A stretch of 64,000 bases of DNA, taken from assembly GCA_002763895.1 (NCBI GenBank), contig NSLH01000004.1:1-64000 (forward strand). The letters run 5' to 3'. Source of the stretch: [Chlorobium] sp. 445 (GTDB lineage: Bacteria; Bacteroidota; Chlorobiia; Chlorobiales; Thermochlorobacteraceae). Numbering within the stretch: the first letter of the stretch is position 1; each line of letters starts with the position of its first letter. The translations under genes and the position numbers were made by a program. The notes below the pieces were generated by a model, which did not search any database, was not told the origin of the DNA, and saw only the letters and a list, made by a program, of their open reading frames with translations. This document shows positions 1 to 9,417 of this stretch, in pieces.

Positions 1-1
1 G

Positions 2-148
2 ACTTGCGCGAAAACTGATAATCCTGAAAGCGTTGCCAAAAAAGCACATAACGACCTGACCGAGTGGTTTGAAGGAAATGTTATGAGCAATTGGCAAATC
101 TGTCGTGAAATGCACAGCCGTATTCAGCACAGTAATTCAGTCATCTAA
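2..148 (+). CDS. C-terminal end of an unrecognised protein (5' truncated by window)
   Basis: An open frame enters from the left edge and runs 48 codons to a TAA at 146-148. The tail is polar and mildly helical (it contains TEWFEGN and NWQICREM) and I do not recognise a domain. It ends 28 bases before the roadblock gene and on the same strand, so it is probably the upstream member of the roadblock/GTPase operon. Coding status rests only on the open frame and its position. Confidence 0.5.
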   Translation, partial: TCAKTDNPESVAKKAHNDLTEWFEGNVMSNWQICREMHSRIQHSNSVI

Positions 149-176
149 ATTTCTAAACTACTAAAAGGAGGCGACT

Positions 177-569
177 ATGCCCATCAACTATTCATCACTG
201 CAAACAGCGTTGCAGGAGTTCGTAACCTCAGTCAGCAATGTGCAAGGTGCAGCAATTATTTCACCTGACGGCTTGGCACTGGTATCATCCTTACCTGCCG
301 GTATGGAAGAAGAGCGTGTGTCAGCAATGTCGGCGGCAATGCTGGCACTCGGCGAACGCATCGGACGCGAACTGGCACGCGGCGCAATTGAGCGCATCTT
401 GGTGGAAGGAGAAAAAGGCTATGCCATTGTCAGCAACTGCACCGACGACGCCGTACTGATTGTGCTCACGGACGATAAAGCCAAATTGGGTGTCATTAAC
501 CTTGAAATCAAGCAACTGATTGCTCGCCTGCAGCCATCGCTATCGCTGACCAAAAGCAGCGTTGCCTAA
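177..569 (+). CDS. Roadblock/LC7 domain protein
   Basis: A 130-residue single-domain protein of the roadblock/LC7 (MglB-like) fold. Family members are dimeric regulators, often GTPase-activating, of small Ras-like GTPases in polarity, motility or signalling. The sequence shows the family pattern: an N-terminal helix, the strand QGAAIISPDGLALVS near residues 23-37, a central helix rich in small residues (MSAAMLALGERIGRE) and the strand pair GYAIVSN / AVLIVLTDD. The start is fixed by an exceptionally good ribosome binding site, AAAGGAGG at 164-171, five bases before ATG. The next gene, 17 bases on, encodes a small GTPase, so the two very probably form a regulator/switch pair. No membrane segment is present; cytoplasmic. 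Confidence 0.85.
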   Translation: MPINYSSLQTALQEFVTSVSNVQGAAIISPDGLALVSSLPAGMEEERVSAMSAAMLALGERIGRELARGAIERILVEGEKGYAIVSNCTDDAVLIVLTDDKAKLGVINLEIKQLIARLQPSLSLTKSSVA

Positions 570-586
570 CATGAAGGAGCCTTAGC

Positions 587-1165
587 ATGAGCCAAGCTCG
601 CAAACAAATTATGCGCGTGGTGGTAACAGGACCAGTGGGTGCTGGCAAGACCACATTCATTAACACCATCAGTGAAATTGAGACCGTAGATACAGACCGA
701 CGTGCCACTGATGAGACCGCCGCTCTGAAAGCCTCCACCACCGTAGCGATGGACTTTGGGCGGCTTAATTTCGGACCAGATATGTCGCTGCATCTGTATG
801 GCACACCCGGTCAAGAACGCTTCAATTTTATGTGGGATATTTTCTTGCGTAATGCGCACGGAGTTGTGGTCTTGGTGCCAGCGCATCGTCCGAAGGATTT
901 TTATGCGGTGTCGCGGATTATGCGCTATGCCACACAGCGTGCGCCCAACGCCCCCATGCTGATTGCCGCCACACACAGCGATGTAGAGGAGGCTTGGCCC
1001 GTGGAGGATATTTTGCCTGCATTAGGGATAGACCCTGAGACAAGTAAAATTCCTACGCTGCCAATCAATGCAACTGCCATCAATGACGTTGCAAAAACGC
1101 TGATTGCATTGGTGCAAATGTATGAAGCAAATATGCTCTTGGCAAACTCCGCTTCGTTGCGTTAG
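587..1165 (+). CDS. Small Ras-like GTPase (COG2229/MglA-like)
   Basis: A 192-residue GTP-binding protein of the prokaryotic small GTPase group that pairs with roadblock proteins. Visible motifs: P-loop GPVGAGKTT (about residues 15-23), a switch I threonine stretch KASTTVAMDFG, and G3 as YGTPGQERF. The G4 base-recognition motif, normally NKxD, reads ATHSD, so guanine specificity may be relaxed or handled differently. A GAAGGAG ribosome binding site at 573-579 precedes ATG. Inferred role: molecular switch controlled by the roadblock protein immediately upstream; the output (gliding, polarity, signalling) cannot be told from sequence. After the stop, 1166-1461 holds nothing I can support. Confidence 0.85.
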   Translation: MSQARKQIMRVVVTGPVGAGKTTFINTISEIETVDTDRRATDETAALKASTTVAMDFGRLNFGPDMSLHLYGTPGQERFNFMWDIFLRNAHGVVVLVPAHRPKDFYAVSRIMRYATQRAPNAPMLIAATHSDVEEAWPVEDILPALGIDPETSKIPTLPINATAINDVAKTLIALVQMYEANMLLANSASLR

Positions 1166-1461
1166 GTTGATATGCCTGCGCATGAAGCCCGATTGCCGAT
1201 AAAGTTAGGCACGGTTTGTATGCAAAGTTGAGGCGCAGGTGGCAGCCCGCTGCACCCTGCGCTATCCCAAAGAGATGTCCTCCCTGCAACAGGATGAGCA
1301 CACTCTGCCTGAGCCCCATTCGCCGCGCAATGACACTTGCATCGTTCCCGTGTTGTATCAGCACATTTTGACTCCTTGACGAAGCCCTTTTGAATTTTAT
1401 GCTAAAGCTGCTCAATGCTGTAGCACTTGCCTTATGCAACTGTTGCACATGCACAAATAGC

Positions 1462-2397
1462 TCATTGTTCAGCTACTGCTTTAGCAAAGTGTAAGAGTTT
1501 TTCAGCGACTTTCTCAACGAACACATCCGGCAAGCCGTTGTAGTGCCTCGACTTGATGCGCAGGTCAATCTGGTCATTGACATAATCAACTACCACCAGC
1601 CGTTCGTGGATATCAAGGACGATTTCGCTGGAAAAAAAATCCATCTCTGACACCTCTGCAATCCGTTGCATCACTTTCACCATGTCGTCAAATTTTATTC
1701 GTGGTTTATCGCTCTCGGAGAGCATGCGATAGAGATGTTGCTCATCATCCCACCATAGCACCTCAACTTCACCAAAGAGGTAGTACGCACGAAACCAGCA
1801 TCGCCAGCCATAGAGATACTTCGGGTAGATTTTTTCCTGTGCAAGATATTTGTCCCACGGGATAATTTCGCGCCAGGCGGAGGCATCGTAGGGCGAGTAG
1901 ACGGATTTAACCACGCCTTCGCCGCCACCACCATTTGCTGGCTTTAAGACGAAAGGGATTTGAAGTTTTGCAAGTTCTTTAATTAACACATTGTCGAGCT
2001 TGCGTGCTTCGTCAAACGCTGGCAGCACAATGGTGTAAGGCACATTAACATTTGCTCGTATCAATTCGTAGTGCATGAAGGCTTTGTCCATCGTGCGCTG
2101 TGAAATATGATATGGATTGATGATGCTTGTGCCATGCTCTGCCAGCAGTTGCTGCAACGGAAAAAACAGTTCATTGGTATCGCTGGCGCGGTCGAGCAGC
2201 GCATGAATAACTAGCGCACCTGACTTCAATGCGTCCAGTGTGCTTTCTAAGTTGTAAGCCGAAATATCCAGGAATTGTACGCCAAGTCGTTTGGCTTGCC
2301 GCTCCAAAATTCGAATAAAGTCATAATCATACTCCCAGTCCCATGCTACAGCAAGATGAACCTGTTTGCGTACGGCTGCTAATGATGTTTCAGGCAT
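1462..2397 (-). CDS. ATP-grasp domain protein, RimK-like, substrate unknown
   Basis: A 311-residue protein with an ATP-grasp fold in its C-terminal two thirds. The nucleotide-binding loop is PFVLKPANGGGGEGV (about residues 150-165), and the metal-binding strand pair is SSEIVLDIHERLVVVDY followed by NDQIDLRIKS (about 255-285). The N-terminal part resembles the pre-ATP-grasp Rossmann-like domain. Families with this architecture join a carboxylate to an amine or thiol; the substrate is not predictable here. It stands alone on the minus strand, divergent from dnaE. A TATCTTTG box at 2426-2433 lies about 30 bases upstream of the ATG. Confidence 0.7.
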   Translation of the reverse strand: MPETSLAAVRKQVHLAVAWDWEYDYDFIRILERQAKRLGVQFLDISAYNLESTLDALKSGALVIHALLDRASDTNELFFPLQQLLAEHGTSIINPYHISQRTMDKAFMHYELIRANVNVPYTIVLPAFDEARKLDNVLIKELAKLQIPFVLKPANGGGGEGVVKSVYSPYDASAWREIIPWDKYLAQEKIYPKYLYGWRCWFRAYYLFGEVEVLWWDDEQHLYRMLSESDKPRIKFDDMVKVMQRIAEVSEMDFFSSEIVLDIHERLVVVDYVNDQIDLRIKSRHYNGLPDVFVEKVAEKLLHFAKAVAEQ

Positions 2398-2425
2398 TCA
2401 GCAATTTCTTTACTTTCGTTTGATG

Positions 2426-2433
2426 CAAAGATA
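2426..2433 (-). promoter_or_regulatory. Candidate -7 box (TAnnTTTG) for the ATP-grasp gene
   Basis: TATCTTTG reads on the minus strand about 30 bases before the ATP-grasp start. It matches the -7 consensus TAnnTTTG of Bacteroidota primary sigma factors. No TTG is found at the -33 spacing, so the call rests on one half-site. Confidence 0.3.
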
Positions 2434-2521
2434 GGCGAGCTTGCTAAAAATTGCCTTTGATGCTAGGCTCGGTTGCAGTTCGCCCTGCATCGAACCAAAA
2501 TAATGCTTGCAGCAAATAAAA

Positions 2522-2553
2522 AGCGCCGTGTGTAAGGGCTACAGCACGGCGCT
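2522..2553 (-). terminator. Intrinsic terminator-like hairpin, minus strand
   Basis: AGCGCCGTG at 2522-2530 and CACGGCGCT at 2545-2553 form a perfect 9-bp stem with a 14-base loop. On the minus strand the stem is followed by TTTTATTTG, the form of a rho-independent terminator; on the plus strand no T run follows. It lies upstream, not downstream, of the minus-strand ATP-grasp gene, so it does not end any annotated gene. Confidence 0.5.
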
Positions 2554-2711
2554 CTTCCAATTAACTATGACAATGAGAAGTAAAGAACAGAAAGAACACT
2601 GCACAATTAGTAAGCAAAATTTCGGACTTTGCCAAATTTTGCGAGAAAAATTCACATAAACCTTAAAAAGTTAGCAACTTTTCTCAAAAAAAGCTTAAAA
2701 ACTTAGCTTTT

Positions 2712-5700
2712 ATGCCTAATTTTATTCATCTGCACACCCACACGCATTATTCCATGCTCACTAGCCCGATTTTGCCTGCCGACCTCTTTCACAAATGTCT
2801 AGACTTAGGTATGAACGCCGTAGCTATCACCGACCATGCTACGCTCTTTAACATGCCTGAACTTTTCAGCGAAGCTAAAAAAGTTGCGCAGGCTCGCAGT
2901 CAAGCATTTAAACTTATCATCGGCGCAGAACTTTTTATTGCACCTACTTCACGGCACGACAAATCCACCACCGAAGCACATCACCTTAATGTCTTAGTTA
3001 AAGATGCCACAGGCTATCGCAATCTCTGCAAAATTCTTTCTCTTGCTGCCAAAGAAGGATTCTACTACCGCCCACGCGCTGACAAAGAAACACTTTTCAA
3101 ATATGCTGAAGGGCTCATTTGCACCACCTCATGCGACCGTGGCGAACTTGCTAAACTTGTGCTCAAAGATGATGAGCAGGGCGCTGCACAGTTTATCCAA
3201 GCCCATAAGGAAGTCTTCGGCGATGACTTCTACATTGAACTCGAGCGCCACCACGCTCCCGACGATTTACGGCTTAACGAAGGGTTGATTCACCTTGCTA
3301 AGAAGTTTGACGTCAAGCTCGTTGCTACGAACGATGTGCACTACCTTGAGCGAAAAGATGCAGAAATTCAAGAAGTGATGCTTGCTATGAAAAGCAAATC
3401 AACGCTCTCTACACCCAAGCGCATGCGCCTGCCTACCAATGAATTTTATCTCAAATCGCCTGCTGAAATGGCACTACTTTTCGACAACGCATACCACGAA
3501 CTTTCTCACACGCTCGAGATTAGCGAAAAATGCACCTTTCAGTTCAGCGACAGTGCGCCACAATTGCCTCACTTCAAAATCCCTGACGGTTTCAAAGACG
3601 ATTCAGATTATCTGCGATACCTTACCTATCAAGGGGCACGGCGCAAATATGGCGATCTTGATGCACTTGGCGAACGAGGCGAAAAAATTCGTAACCGCAT
3701 TGAGTATGAACTGACCACCATTGCCAAAATGGGCTTTAGTTCCTACTTCCTCATTGTCAGCGACCTTATCGCCGCCTCACGCAAACAAGGCTACTCGGTC
3801 GGTCCCGGGCGCGGCTCGGTTGCCGGTAGCATCGTCGCCTACCTTACCGACATTACGCGCGTAGAGCCGCTTCAATACGACTTACTCTTTGAGCGTTTTC
3901 TTAACCCTGAGCGCATCTCCATGCCCGATATTGATATTGACTTTACGCCTGTTGGCAAACAGCGCGTCCTGGATTACACCATTGAGCGCTATGGCGAGCA
4001 GAGTGTCTCAAAAGTCGTGGCTATCTCGACCTTAGGTGCAAAAGCTGTTATCAAAGATGTAGGGCGCGTTTTGGAGATTCCGCTCGAGGACGTAGCGCGC
4101 ATCACGAAGATGGTGCCCAGCAAACCGATTGGTGCTACACTGCGCGATTTTATCTATGGCAAGCGCGATAAACATGGCGGCTTTGAAATTGAACCCGTCA
4201 AAGAGTTGCAAGACTTGCTTAAGCACTCGGATGCACGCCTCAAAAAATTGATAGAGTATTCACTTGCTCTTGAAGGACGCGCACGCAATGTTTCAGTTCA
4301 TGCCGCTGGCGTCGTGATTACCAATGGCAGTCTTGATGATTATGTACCACTCTACATCTCCGACAAAGTCGAGACCGAAGAGCGCCGCTATGCCGATGAA
4401 GATACTGATGAACCTATCTCTCGCATAGCCTTTTCCAGCAAAGGCAAAGATGACAAGCAGGTCGTTACGCAGTTTGATAAAGACTGGATTGAAAAAGCAG
4501 GTCTTCTCAAAATTGATTATCTCGGGTTGGAGACACTGGCTGTGATTGATGAAACGCTGCGTCTCATTGAAAAACGCTACAAAGTTAGGCTTGACTTAGA
4601 AAATCTTCCGACTAATGATGCCAAGACTTACAAGATTTTCCAAGATGGCAAGATGGCAGGCATTTTTCAGTTTGAGTCGCCGGGCATGCAAAGTTATATG
4701 ATGCAATTGCGTCCGACGTGTATTGACGATATCATTGCGATGAATGCGCTCTACCGTCCGGGACCGATGGATCTGATTCCACGCTACATTGAGCGCAAGC
4801 ATGGTCGTGAAGCCGTCGAGTATCCGCATCCTTTGCTTGAGCCGATTTTGAAATCCACTTACGGCATTCCAGTCTATCAAGAGCAAGTTATGCAGATGGC
4901 ACAAGTGATGGCTGGCTATACGCTCGGCGGTGCTGATATTTTGCGGCGCGCAATGGGGAAAAAGGAAAAAGAAAAAATGGCGCAGGAGCGCGAAAAGTTC
5001 GTCAAGGGTGCTGCAGAGCGCGGGATTGATGCTGCTAAAGCCAATGAGGTCTTCGATATGATGGAAAAATTTGCAGGCTATGGCTTCAACAAATCACATG
5101 CGGCAGCATATGGATTACTGGCGTATTGGACAGCTACTTGAAAGCACATTACACAGCTGAGTTCATGTGCGCCATTCTTAACAGTGAAGCTGGCGACACT
5201 GAACGCATGCGGCACTTAACCGATGAAGTCAAATCAATGGGCATTAAAATTTTGCCGCCCAATATCAACAAAAGTGATGCACTCTGCACGGTTGAAGACC
5301 TGTCCAACGGCTCCAAAGCGATTCGCATCGGGTTTTCAGCTATCAAACATGTTGGCGCAGCTGCAAAAGAAATTGTTGCTGCACGCAAACGCAAGAAAAA
5401 ATCGTTCAACAACCTCTTTGATTTTTGCGCCTCCGTAGATTTGAGAGTCGTCAATAAAAAAGCCTTGGAATCCCTTGTCGAAGCTGGGGCGTTAGATGAA
5501 TTTGGCATTGACCGCGCAACGCTGCTGGCTAACCTTGAACGCGCTGTGGAATTTGGTCAGAGACAAAACCGCAGTGTTACACTCGGTCAAGAGGGCTTCT
5601 TCAATGATGAAAAGTTTGCACCCTTGCAGCAGCTCGTCTATCCTGAATTGCTCAACGCTGAGGCATGGAGCGATGCCGAAATCCTGCAGCGAGAAGTTGC

Positions 5701-6313
5701 TCTCTTGGGCTTCTATCACTCTCGCCATCCACTTGACGCCTACAAGCGTGATTGGGATGCCTTCGCTACGCTTAAATTGGGTAATAAATCCTTTGAGCCC
5801 AAACGTCTTTACCGTGTGATTGGCATACTGAGCGAGATTAAACAGCACTTTGACAAGAAAGGCAATACCATGCTTTTTGGCGTCATTGAAGATTTTGAAG
5901 GCAAAGCTGATTTCACGGTTTTCGCCAGCACTTATGAACGGTTTGAAAAAGACTTGCAAAAAGACGCTATTGTGATGCTGATTGCAGAAGCAGAGCGCAA
6001 AGACAATCAAACTAAACTTTTGGTTCAAGAAGTTATTCCAATTCGCAAAGTGCGCCACAAATTTATCCAGCGCATTGTGCTGAGCTTAGATGCCAATGAT
6101 GCCGAGAGTTTGTCAAAAGCAAAGGCTATCAAGGAAATTTGCGACATGCACCGCGGCACTGTGCCAATTGATTTTGAACTCTCCTACCTTGAACACGGTC
6201 GCATAGAACGCCTGCGTCTCTTTGCGCGCAAAGCAACTATTGAGCCCGATAATGACGTCTTGGAGAAACTTGAACTGGCTTTAGGCGTAGACGCCGTGCG
6301 GCTTTTATCGTAA
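2712..6313 (+). CDS. dnaE: DNA polymerase III alpha subunit (frameshift in this sequence)
   Basis: The replicative polymerase catalytic subunit, about 1,200 residues when restored, the normal DnaE1 length. The N-terminal PHP domain begins HLHTHTHYSML. The polymerase active site shows GPGRGSVAGS, then PDIDIDF (about residue 405), and the third acidic motif in LLKIDYLGLETLAVID (about residue 600). Downstream come YRPGPMDLIPRYIERKHG and GYGFNKSHAAAY. The C-terminal part carries the helix-hairpin-helix region and an OB fold. The reading frame breaks near 5135-5142: the family sequence TAYLKAHY is recovered if one T is restored (GCTTAC for GCTAC). No intein or programmed-slip signal is present. 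Single-gene unit; trxA follows after 71 bases. Confidence 0.95.
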
Positions 6314-6336
6314 TTTTACGATAAAGCAAGAAATCG

Positions 6337-6344
6337 TATCTTTG
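6337..6344 (+). promoter_or_regulatory. Candidate -7 box (TAnnTTTG) for the thioredoxin operon
   Basis: TATCTTTG lies 40 bases before the trxA ATG, in the only gap between dnaE and trxA. It matches the Bacteroidota -7 consensus; the -33 element is not clear. It suggests that the thioredoxin operon is transcribed independently of dnaE. Confidence 0.35.
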
Positions 6345-6384
6345 CTATAAACTTTTACAAACTCAAAAATCTAAACGCCCAACC

Positions 6385-6711
6385 ATGTCAAAGTATGTTA
6401 CTGCTACTGACGCAAACTTTGAAGCTGAAGTCATTAAATCAGACAAACCTGTTCTCGTGGATTTTTGGGCAGTCTGGTGTGGTCCCTGCCGCATGATTGC
6501 ACCGGCTATTGAGGAACTTGCTGCCGAATACGAAGGTAAAGCCAAAGTGGCTAAACTCAATGTTGATGAAAACCCGCAAGTTTCCATGAAGTATGGCATT
6601 CGCAGCATTCCCACGCTTCTTATCTTCAAGAATGGTCAAGTGGTTGATCAAATCATAGGCGCTGTGCCAAAAGGCGTGATTGAAAGCAAACTCAAACTTC
6701 AACTCGCCTGA
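6385..6711 (+). CDS. trxA: Thioredoxin
   Basis: A 108-residue canonical thioredoxin, the dithiol donor for ribonucleotide reductase, peroxiredoxins and other enzymes. The redox site is WCGPC at residues 31-35, preceded by VLVDFWA; the cis-proline is in [10 protein letters not shown]. No signal peptide, so cytoplasmic. It is first of three genes: a mini-thioredoxin starts two bases after its stop and thioredoxin reductase follows, so the operon encodes both the carrier and the enzyme that recharges it with NADPH. Confidence 0.97.
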   Translation: MSKYVTATDANFEAEVIKSDKPVLVDFWAVWCGPCRMIAPAIEELAAEYEGKAKVAKLNVDENPQVSMKYGIRSIPTLLIFKNGQVVDQIIGAVPKGVIESKLKLQLA

Positions 6712-6713
6712 GA

Positions 6714-6968
6714 ATGACACGACGCATCATCATGTATTCAACCAGCTGGTGCCCTGACTGCCGCCGTGCTGAACGTGTGCTCAGCGAACAAAACATTACT
6801 TTTGAAAAAGTCGATATTGAGCGTGTTGAAGGCGCCGCTGAACTTGTCATGAAGCATGCAGGTGGTAAGCGTGTGGTGCCCACTTTGGTTGTTGAAGAGA
6901 ATGGCTCTGAAACCGTGCTTGTTAATCCACGCCCGCTTGAACTACTGGCTGCCTTAGGCGTCGTGTAA
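6714..6968 (+). CDS. Glutaredoxin-like mini-thioredoxin, CPDC active site
   Basis: An 84-residue glutaredoxin-fold protein. It opens with MYSTSWCPDC, placing the redox cysteines at 13 and 16; the cis-proline motif RVVPTLVV follows near residue 56. Small NrdH/Grx-like proteins of this type are dithiol reductants. The CPDC site differs from the CPYC of classical glutaredoxin and resembles forms reduced by thioredoxin reductase rather than glutathione. It sits two bases after trxA and 60 bases before trxB, which favours that reading. The exact partner is inference. Confidence 0.8.
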   Translation: MTRRIIMYSTSWCPDCRRAERVLSEQNITFEKVDIERVEGAAELVMKHAGGKRVVPTLVVEENGSETVLVNPRPLELLAALGVV

Positions 6969-7028
6969 CCTGATGCGCTTTTGCCATGCCAGCATTCTTC
7001 TTGCAATACTGAAAAACTGAAGTTGCCT

Positions 7029-8003
7029 ATGTCAGAAATCACAGACGTTGCGCACCACGAAGTCGTCATAATGGGCTCGGGTCCTGCAGGTCTAACAGCA
7101 GCCATTTATGCTGCGCGTGCCCTCCTAAAGCCGTTAGTTATTGATGGCAATCAGCCTGGTGGGCAATTGATGACCACTACTGAAGTCGAGAACTTTCCCG
7201 GCTTTGTGCATGGGGTCATGGGACCCAAGCTCATGGACGATATGCGTGAGCAAGCCAAACGCTTTGGGGCGACTTTTCTCTACGGCGAAGTTACTGCCGC
7301 TGATCTGTCTGAACGCCCTTTTACGCTCATTGTTGATGACAAGAAGCGGATTTTAGCTGACACGCTGATTATTTCTGCAGGTGCACGTGCTAAACTGTTA
7401 GGCTTGGAAAATGAGCGCAAGTATATGGGCTACGGGGTCTCGGCATGCGCCACTTGCGATGGCTTCTTCTTTAAGGAAAAGCAGGTTTTTGTGGTTGGCG
7501 GTGGCGATACTGCTATGGAAGAAGCACTTTTTCTTACGAAGTATGCAGCCAGTGTAACCATTTTGCATCGCCGTGATGAATTTCGCGCTTCGAAAATTAT
7601 GCTCGATCGTGCCAGACGACATCCCAAAATCAAATTCATTACCAGTGTGGTCGTCGATGATGTGCTCGGCGATGGCAAAGTGCTGACAGGCTTGCGCTTG
7701 CGATACCTTAAAACAGGGCAAATTACTGAAGTGCCTGCTGACGGGCTCTTCGTTGCTATTGGGCACGAACCGAATACCAAATTGTTTGTCGGTCAATTAG
7801 ACCTTGATGAAGCTGGCTATATCATTACGAAGAAATCGACAATGGAGACCAGTGTTGAAGGCGTTTTTGCATGCGGCGATGTGCAGGATAGTCGCTATCG
7901 GCAAGCGATTACAGCAGCGGGCACAGGCTGTATGGCGGCAATCGATGCCGAGCGCTTCTTAGAGCGCATCAAAGCTGAAGTTGAACGCACAGCAGTTCAA
8001 TGA
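7029..8003 (+). CDS. trxB: Thioredoxin reductase (NADPH)
   Basis: A 324-residue flavoprotein that reduces thioredoxin with NADPH. The FAD-binding loop GSGPAGLTAAIYAAR lies at residues 16-30. The redox-active disulfide CATC is at about 140-143, then the NADPH-binding loop VGGGDTAMEEA and the C-terminal FAD motif FACGDVQDSRYRQ. This is the low-molecular-weight bacterial type. I chose ATG at 7029 rather than upstream alternatives because it places the FAD motif at the usual distance from the N-terminus. Last gene of the trxA operon. Confidence 0.96.
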   Translation: MSEITDVAHHEVVIMGSGPAGLTAAIYAARALLKPLVIDGNQPGGQLMTTTEVENFPGFVHGVMGPKLMDDMREQAKRFGATFLYGEVTAADLSERPFTLIVDDKKRILADTLIISAGARAKLLGLENERKYMGYGVSACATCDGFFFKEKQVFVVGGGDTAMEEALFLTKYAASVTILHRRDEFRASKIMLDRARRHPKIKFITSVVVDDVLGDGKVLTGLRLRYLKTGQITEVPADGLFVAIGHEPNTKLFVGQLDLDEAGYIITKKSTMETSVEGVFACGDVQDSRYRQAITAAGTGCMAAIDAERFLERIKAEVERTAVQ

Positions 8004-8122
8004 TGTTATTGTAGAGCGTCAGCATATACCAGCGCGAAAATCAGAGGACTTATTTCGATAAGTGCACAGTCTGCGCTATTTTCAGACTTACCTTTTTTGC
8101 TTCAAAGACAACGGATTAGAAA

Positions 8123-9400
8123 ATGGAAAGTCGTGAGACAACAGGCACCACGCCTACTGATGCATCTGCAGGGAGCAACGGCACCACTGCTCGCACTCCA
8201 CAACTTAGGGATTTGTTTCAGAAGTGCTACGACTTCACGATTGCAGATGAGGTTAAAGCCAAAGGGCTTTATCCCTACTTTCGCCCGCTTGAGGAAAACG
8301 AAGGTCCTGTGGTCATGATTGAAGGGCGCAAAATCATTATGGCTGGCTCGAATAACTATTTAGGTCTTACTGCAGACCCGCGCGTGAAAGAGGCGGCTAA
8401 GAAAGCCATTGACAAATATGGTACAAGTTGCTCAGGCTCACGCTACCTGACCGGCACAGTGAAATTGCATGTTGAACTCGAAGAAAAACTTGCCGAGTTT
8501 TTTGGCACCGAAGACTGCATGATTATTAGCACTGGCTATCAAGCTGGACAAGCAATTGTGCCCACTCTGGTGCAAGGACGTGGTGAATACGTAGTTAGCG
8601 ATAAGGATAATCATGCCTGCATTGTGGTGGCTAACTTGATGGCACGCGGCGCGACAGCAAATGTCGAGCGTTACAAACACAACGATATGGAAGACTTAGA
8701 GCGCGTGCTGCAAAAAATTCCGCTTGAAGCTCCTAAACTCATTGCGACAGATGGTGTCTTTTCTGTCTCTGGTGCGATTGTCAATCTGCCTGAAGTTGTG
8801 CGTTTAGCCCGCAAATACAACGCACGCGTGATGGTAGATGATGCTCACGCTGTTGGTGTGATTGGCAAAGGTGGTCGTGGCACAGCCTCAGAGTTTGGTT
8901 TGGAAAAAGAAGTTGATCTTACTATGGGGACATTTTCGAAAAGTTTTGCTTCGCTTGGTGGATTTATTGTCGGCGAGCGCGCTGTGATTAACTACATCAA
9001 ACATCAATCACCAGCCTTGATTTTTAGCGCATCACCGACGGCTGCAAGCGTCGCCGCAGCACTCAAAGCCCTTGAAATTATGCAGCAAGAGCCTGAACGT
9101 ATTGATAGACTTATCAAGAATGCCAGCCGCGTGCGCGAAGGTCTTAAATCTCTTGGATTCCGTTTGATGGATGCACGCACCGCAATTGTCTCTGTTATCA
9201 TCGGCGATCAAGACAAGACTTTGCTTTTCTGGCGGAAACTCTATGATGCTGGAATTTTCGTTAATGCTTTTGTACGCCCCGGTGTGATGCCCGGTCATGA
9301 GATGCTGCGGACAAGTTACATGTCGACACATGAAGAGTGGCAACTCGATAAAATCGTCTCAGAGTTTGGTCGAATTGGCAAAGAACTTGGTATCATCTAA
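8123..9400 (+). CDS. Alpha-oxoamine synthase, probable serine palmitoyltransferase
   Basis: A 425-residue PLP enzyme of the alpha-oxoamine synthase family, which condenses an amino acid with an acyl-CoA and releases CO2. The PLP lysine lies in [12 protein letters not shown] (about residue 272), the cofactor-stacking region is [16 protein letters not shown], and SNNYLGL marks the substrate-entry strand. The family includes serine palmitoyltransferase, 2-amino-3-ketobutyrate CoA ligase (Kbl) and BioF. No tdh or bio gene lies nearby. The extended N-terminus with [20 protein letters not shown] and the [17 protein letters not shown] wording resemble bacterial sphingolipid-forming SPT of Bacteroidota. 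I favour SPT; Kbl-like activity is the alternative. Convergent with the TPR gene, 17 bases between stops. Confidence 0.75.
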   Translation: MESRETTGTTPTDASAGSNGTTARTPQLRDLFQKCYDFTIADEVKAKGLYPYFRPLEENEGPVVMIEGRKIIMAGSNNYLGLTADPRVKEAAKKAIDKYGTSCSGSRYLTGTVKLHVELEEKLAEFFGTEDCMIISTGYQAGQAIVPTLVQGRGEYVVSDKDNHACIVVANLMARGATANVERYKHNDMEDLERVLQKIPLEAPKLIATDGVFSVSGAIVNLPEVVRLARKYNARVMVDDAHAVGVIGKGGRGTASEFGLEKEVDLTMGTFSKSFASLGGFIVGERAVINYIKHQSPALIFSASPTAASVAAALKALEIMQQEPERIDRLIKNASRVREGLKSLGFRLMDARTAIVSVIIGDQDKTLLFWRKLYDAGIFVNAFVRPGVMPGHEMLRTSYMSTHEEWQLDKIVSEFGRIGKELGII

Positions 9401-9417
9401 ACGCTTAGAGTTTTTCT

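Larger units (their letters stand above)
2398..2711. other. Divergent intergenic region between the ATP-grasp gene and dnaE
   Basis: 314 bases without a gene. It contains a TATCTTTG box for the minus-strand gene, a strong GC-rich inverted repeat at 2522-2553, and an AT-rich stretch with several A and T runs directly before dnaE that probably carries the dnaE promoter. I see no ORF worth calling. Confidence 0.6.

Noticed and set aside
1080-1454. 124-codon minus-strand frame between the GTPase and the ATP-grasp gene
   Set aside because: Overlaps the GTPase end, no ribosome binding site, composition and content unlike a folded protein.
5126-5142. Programmed frameshift or split intein in dnaE
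   Set aside because: No slippery heptamer, no intein motifs; one missing T restores the exact family sequence and twelve other genes show the same kind of defect.
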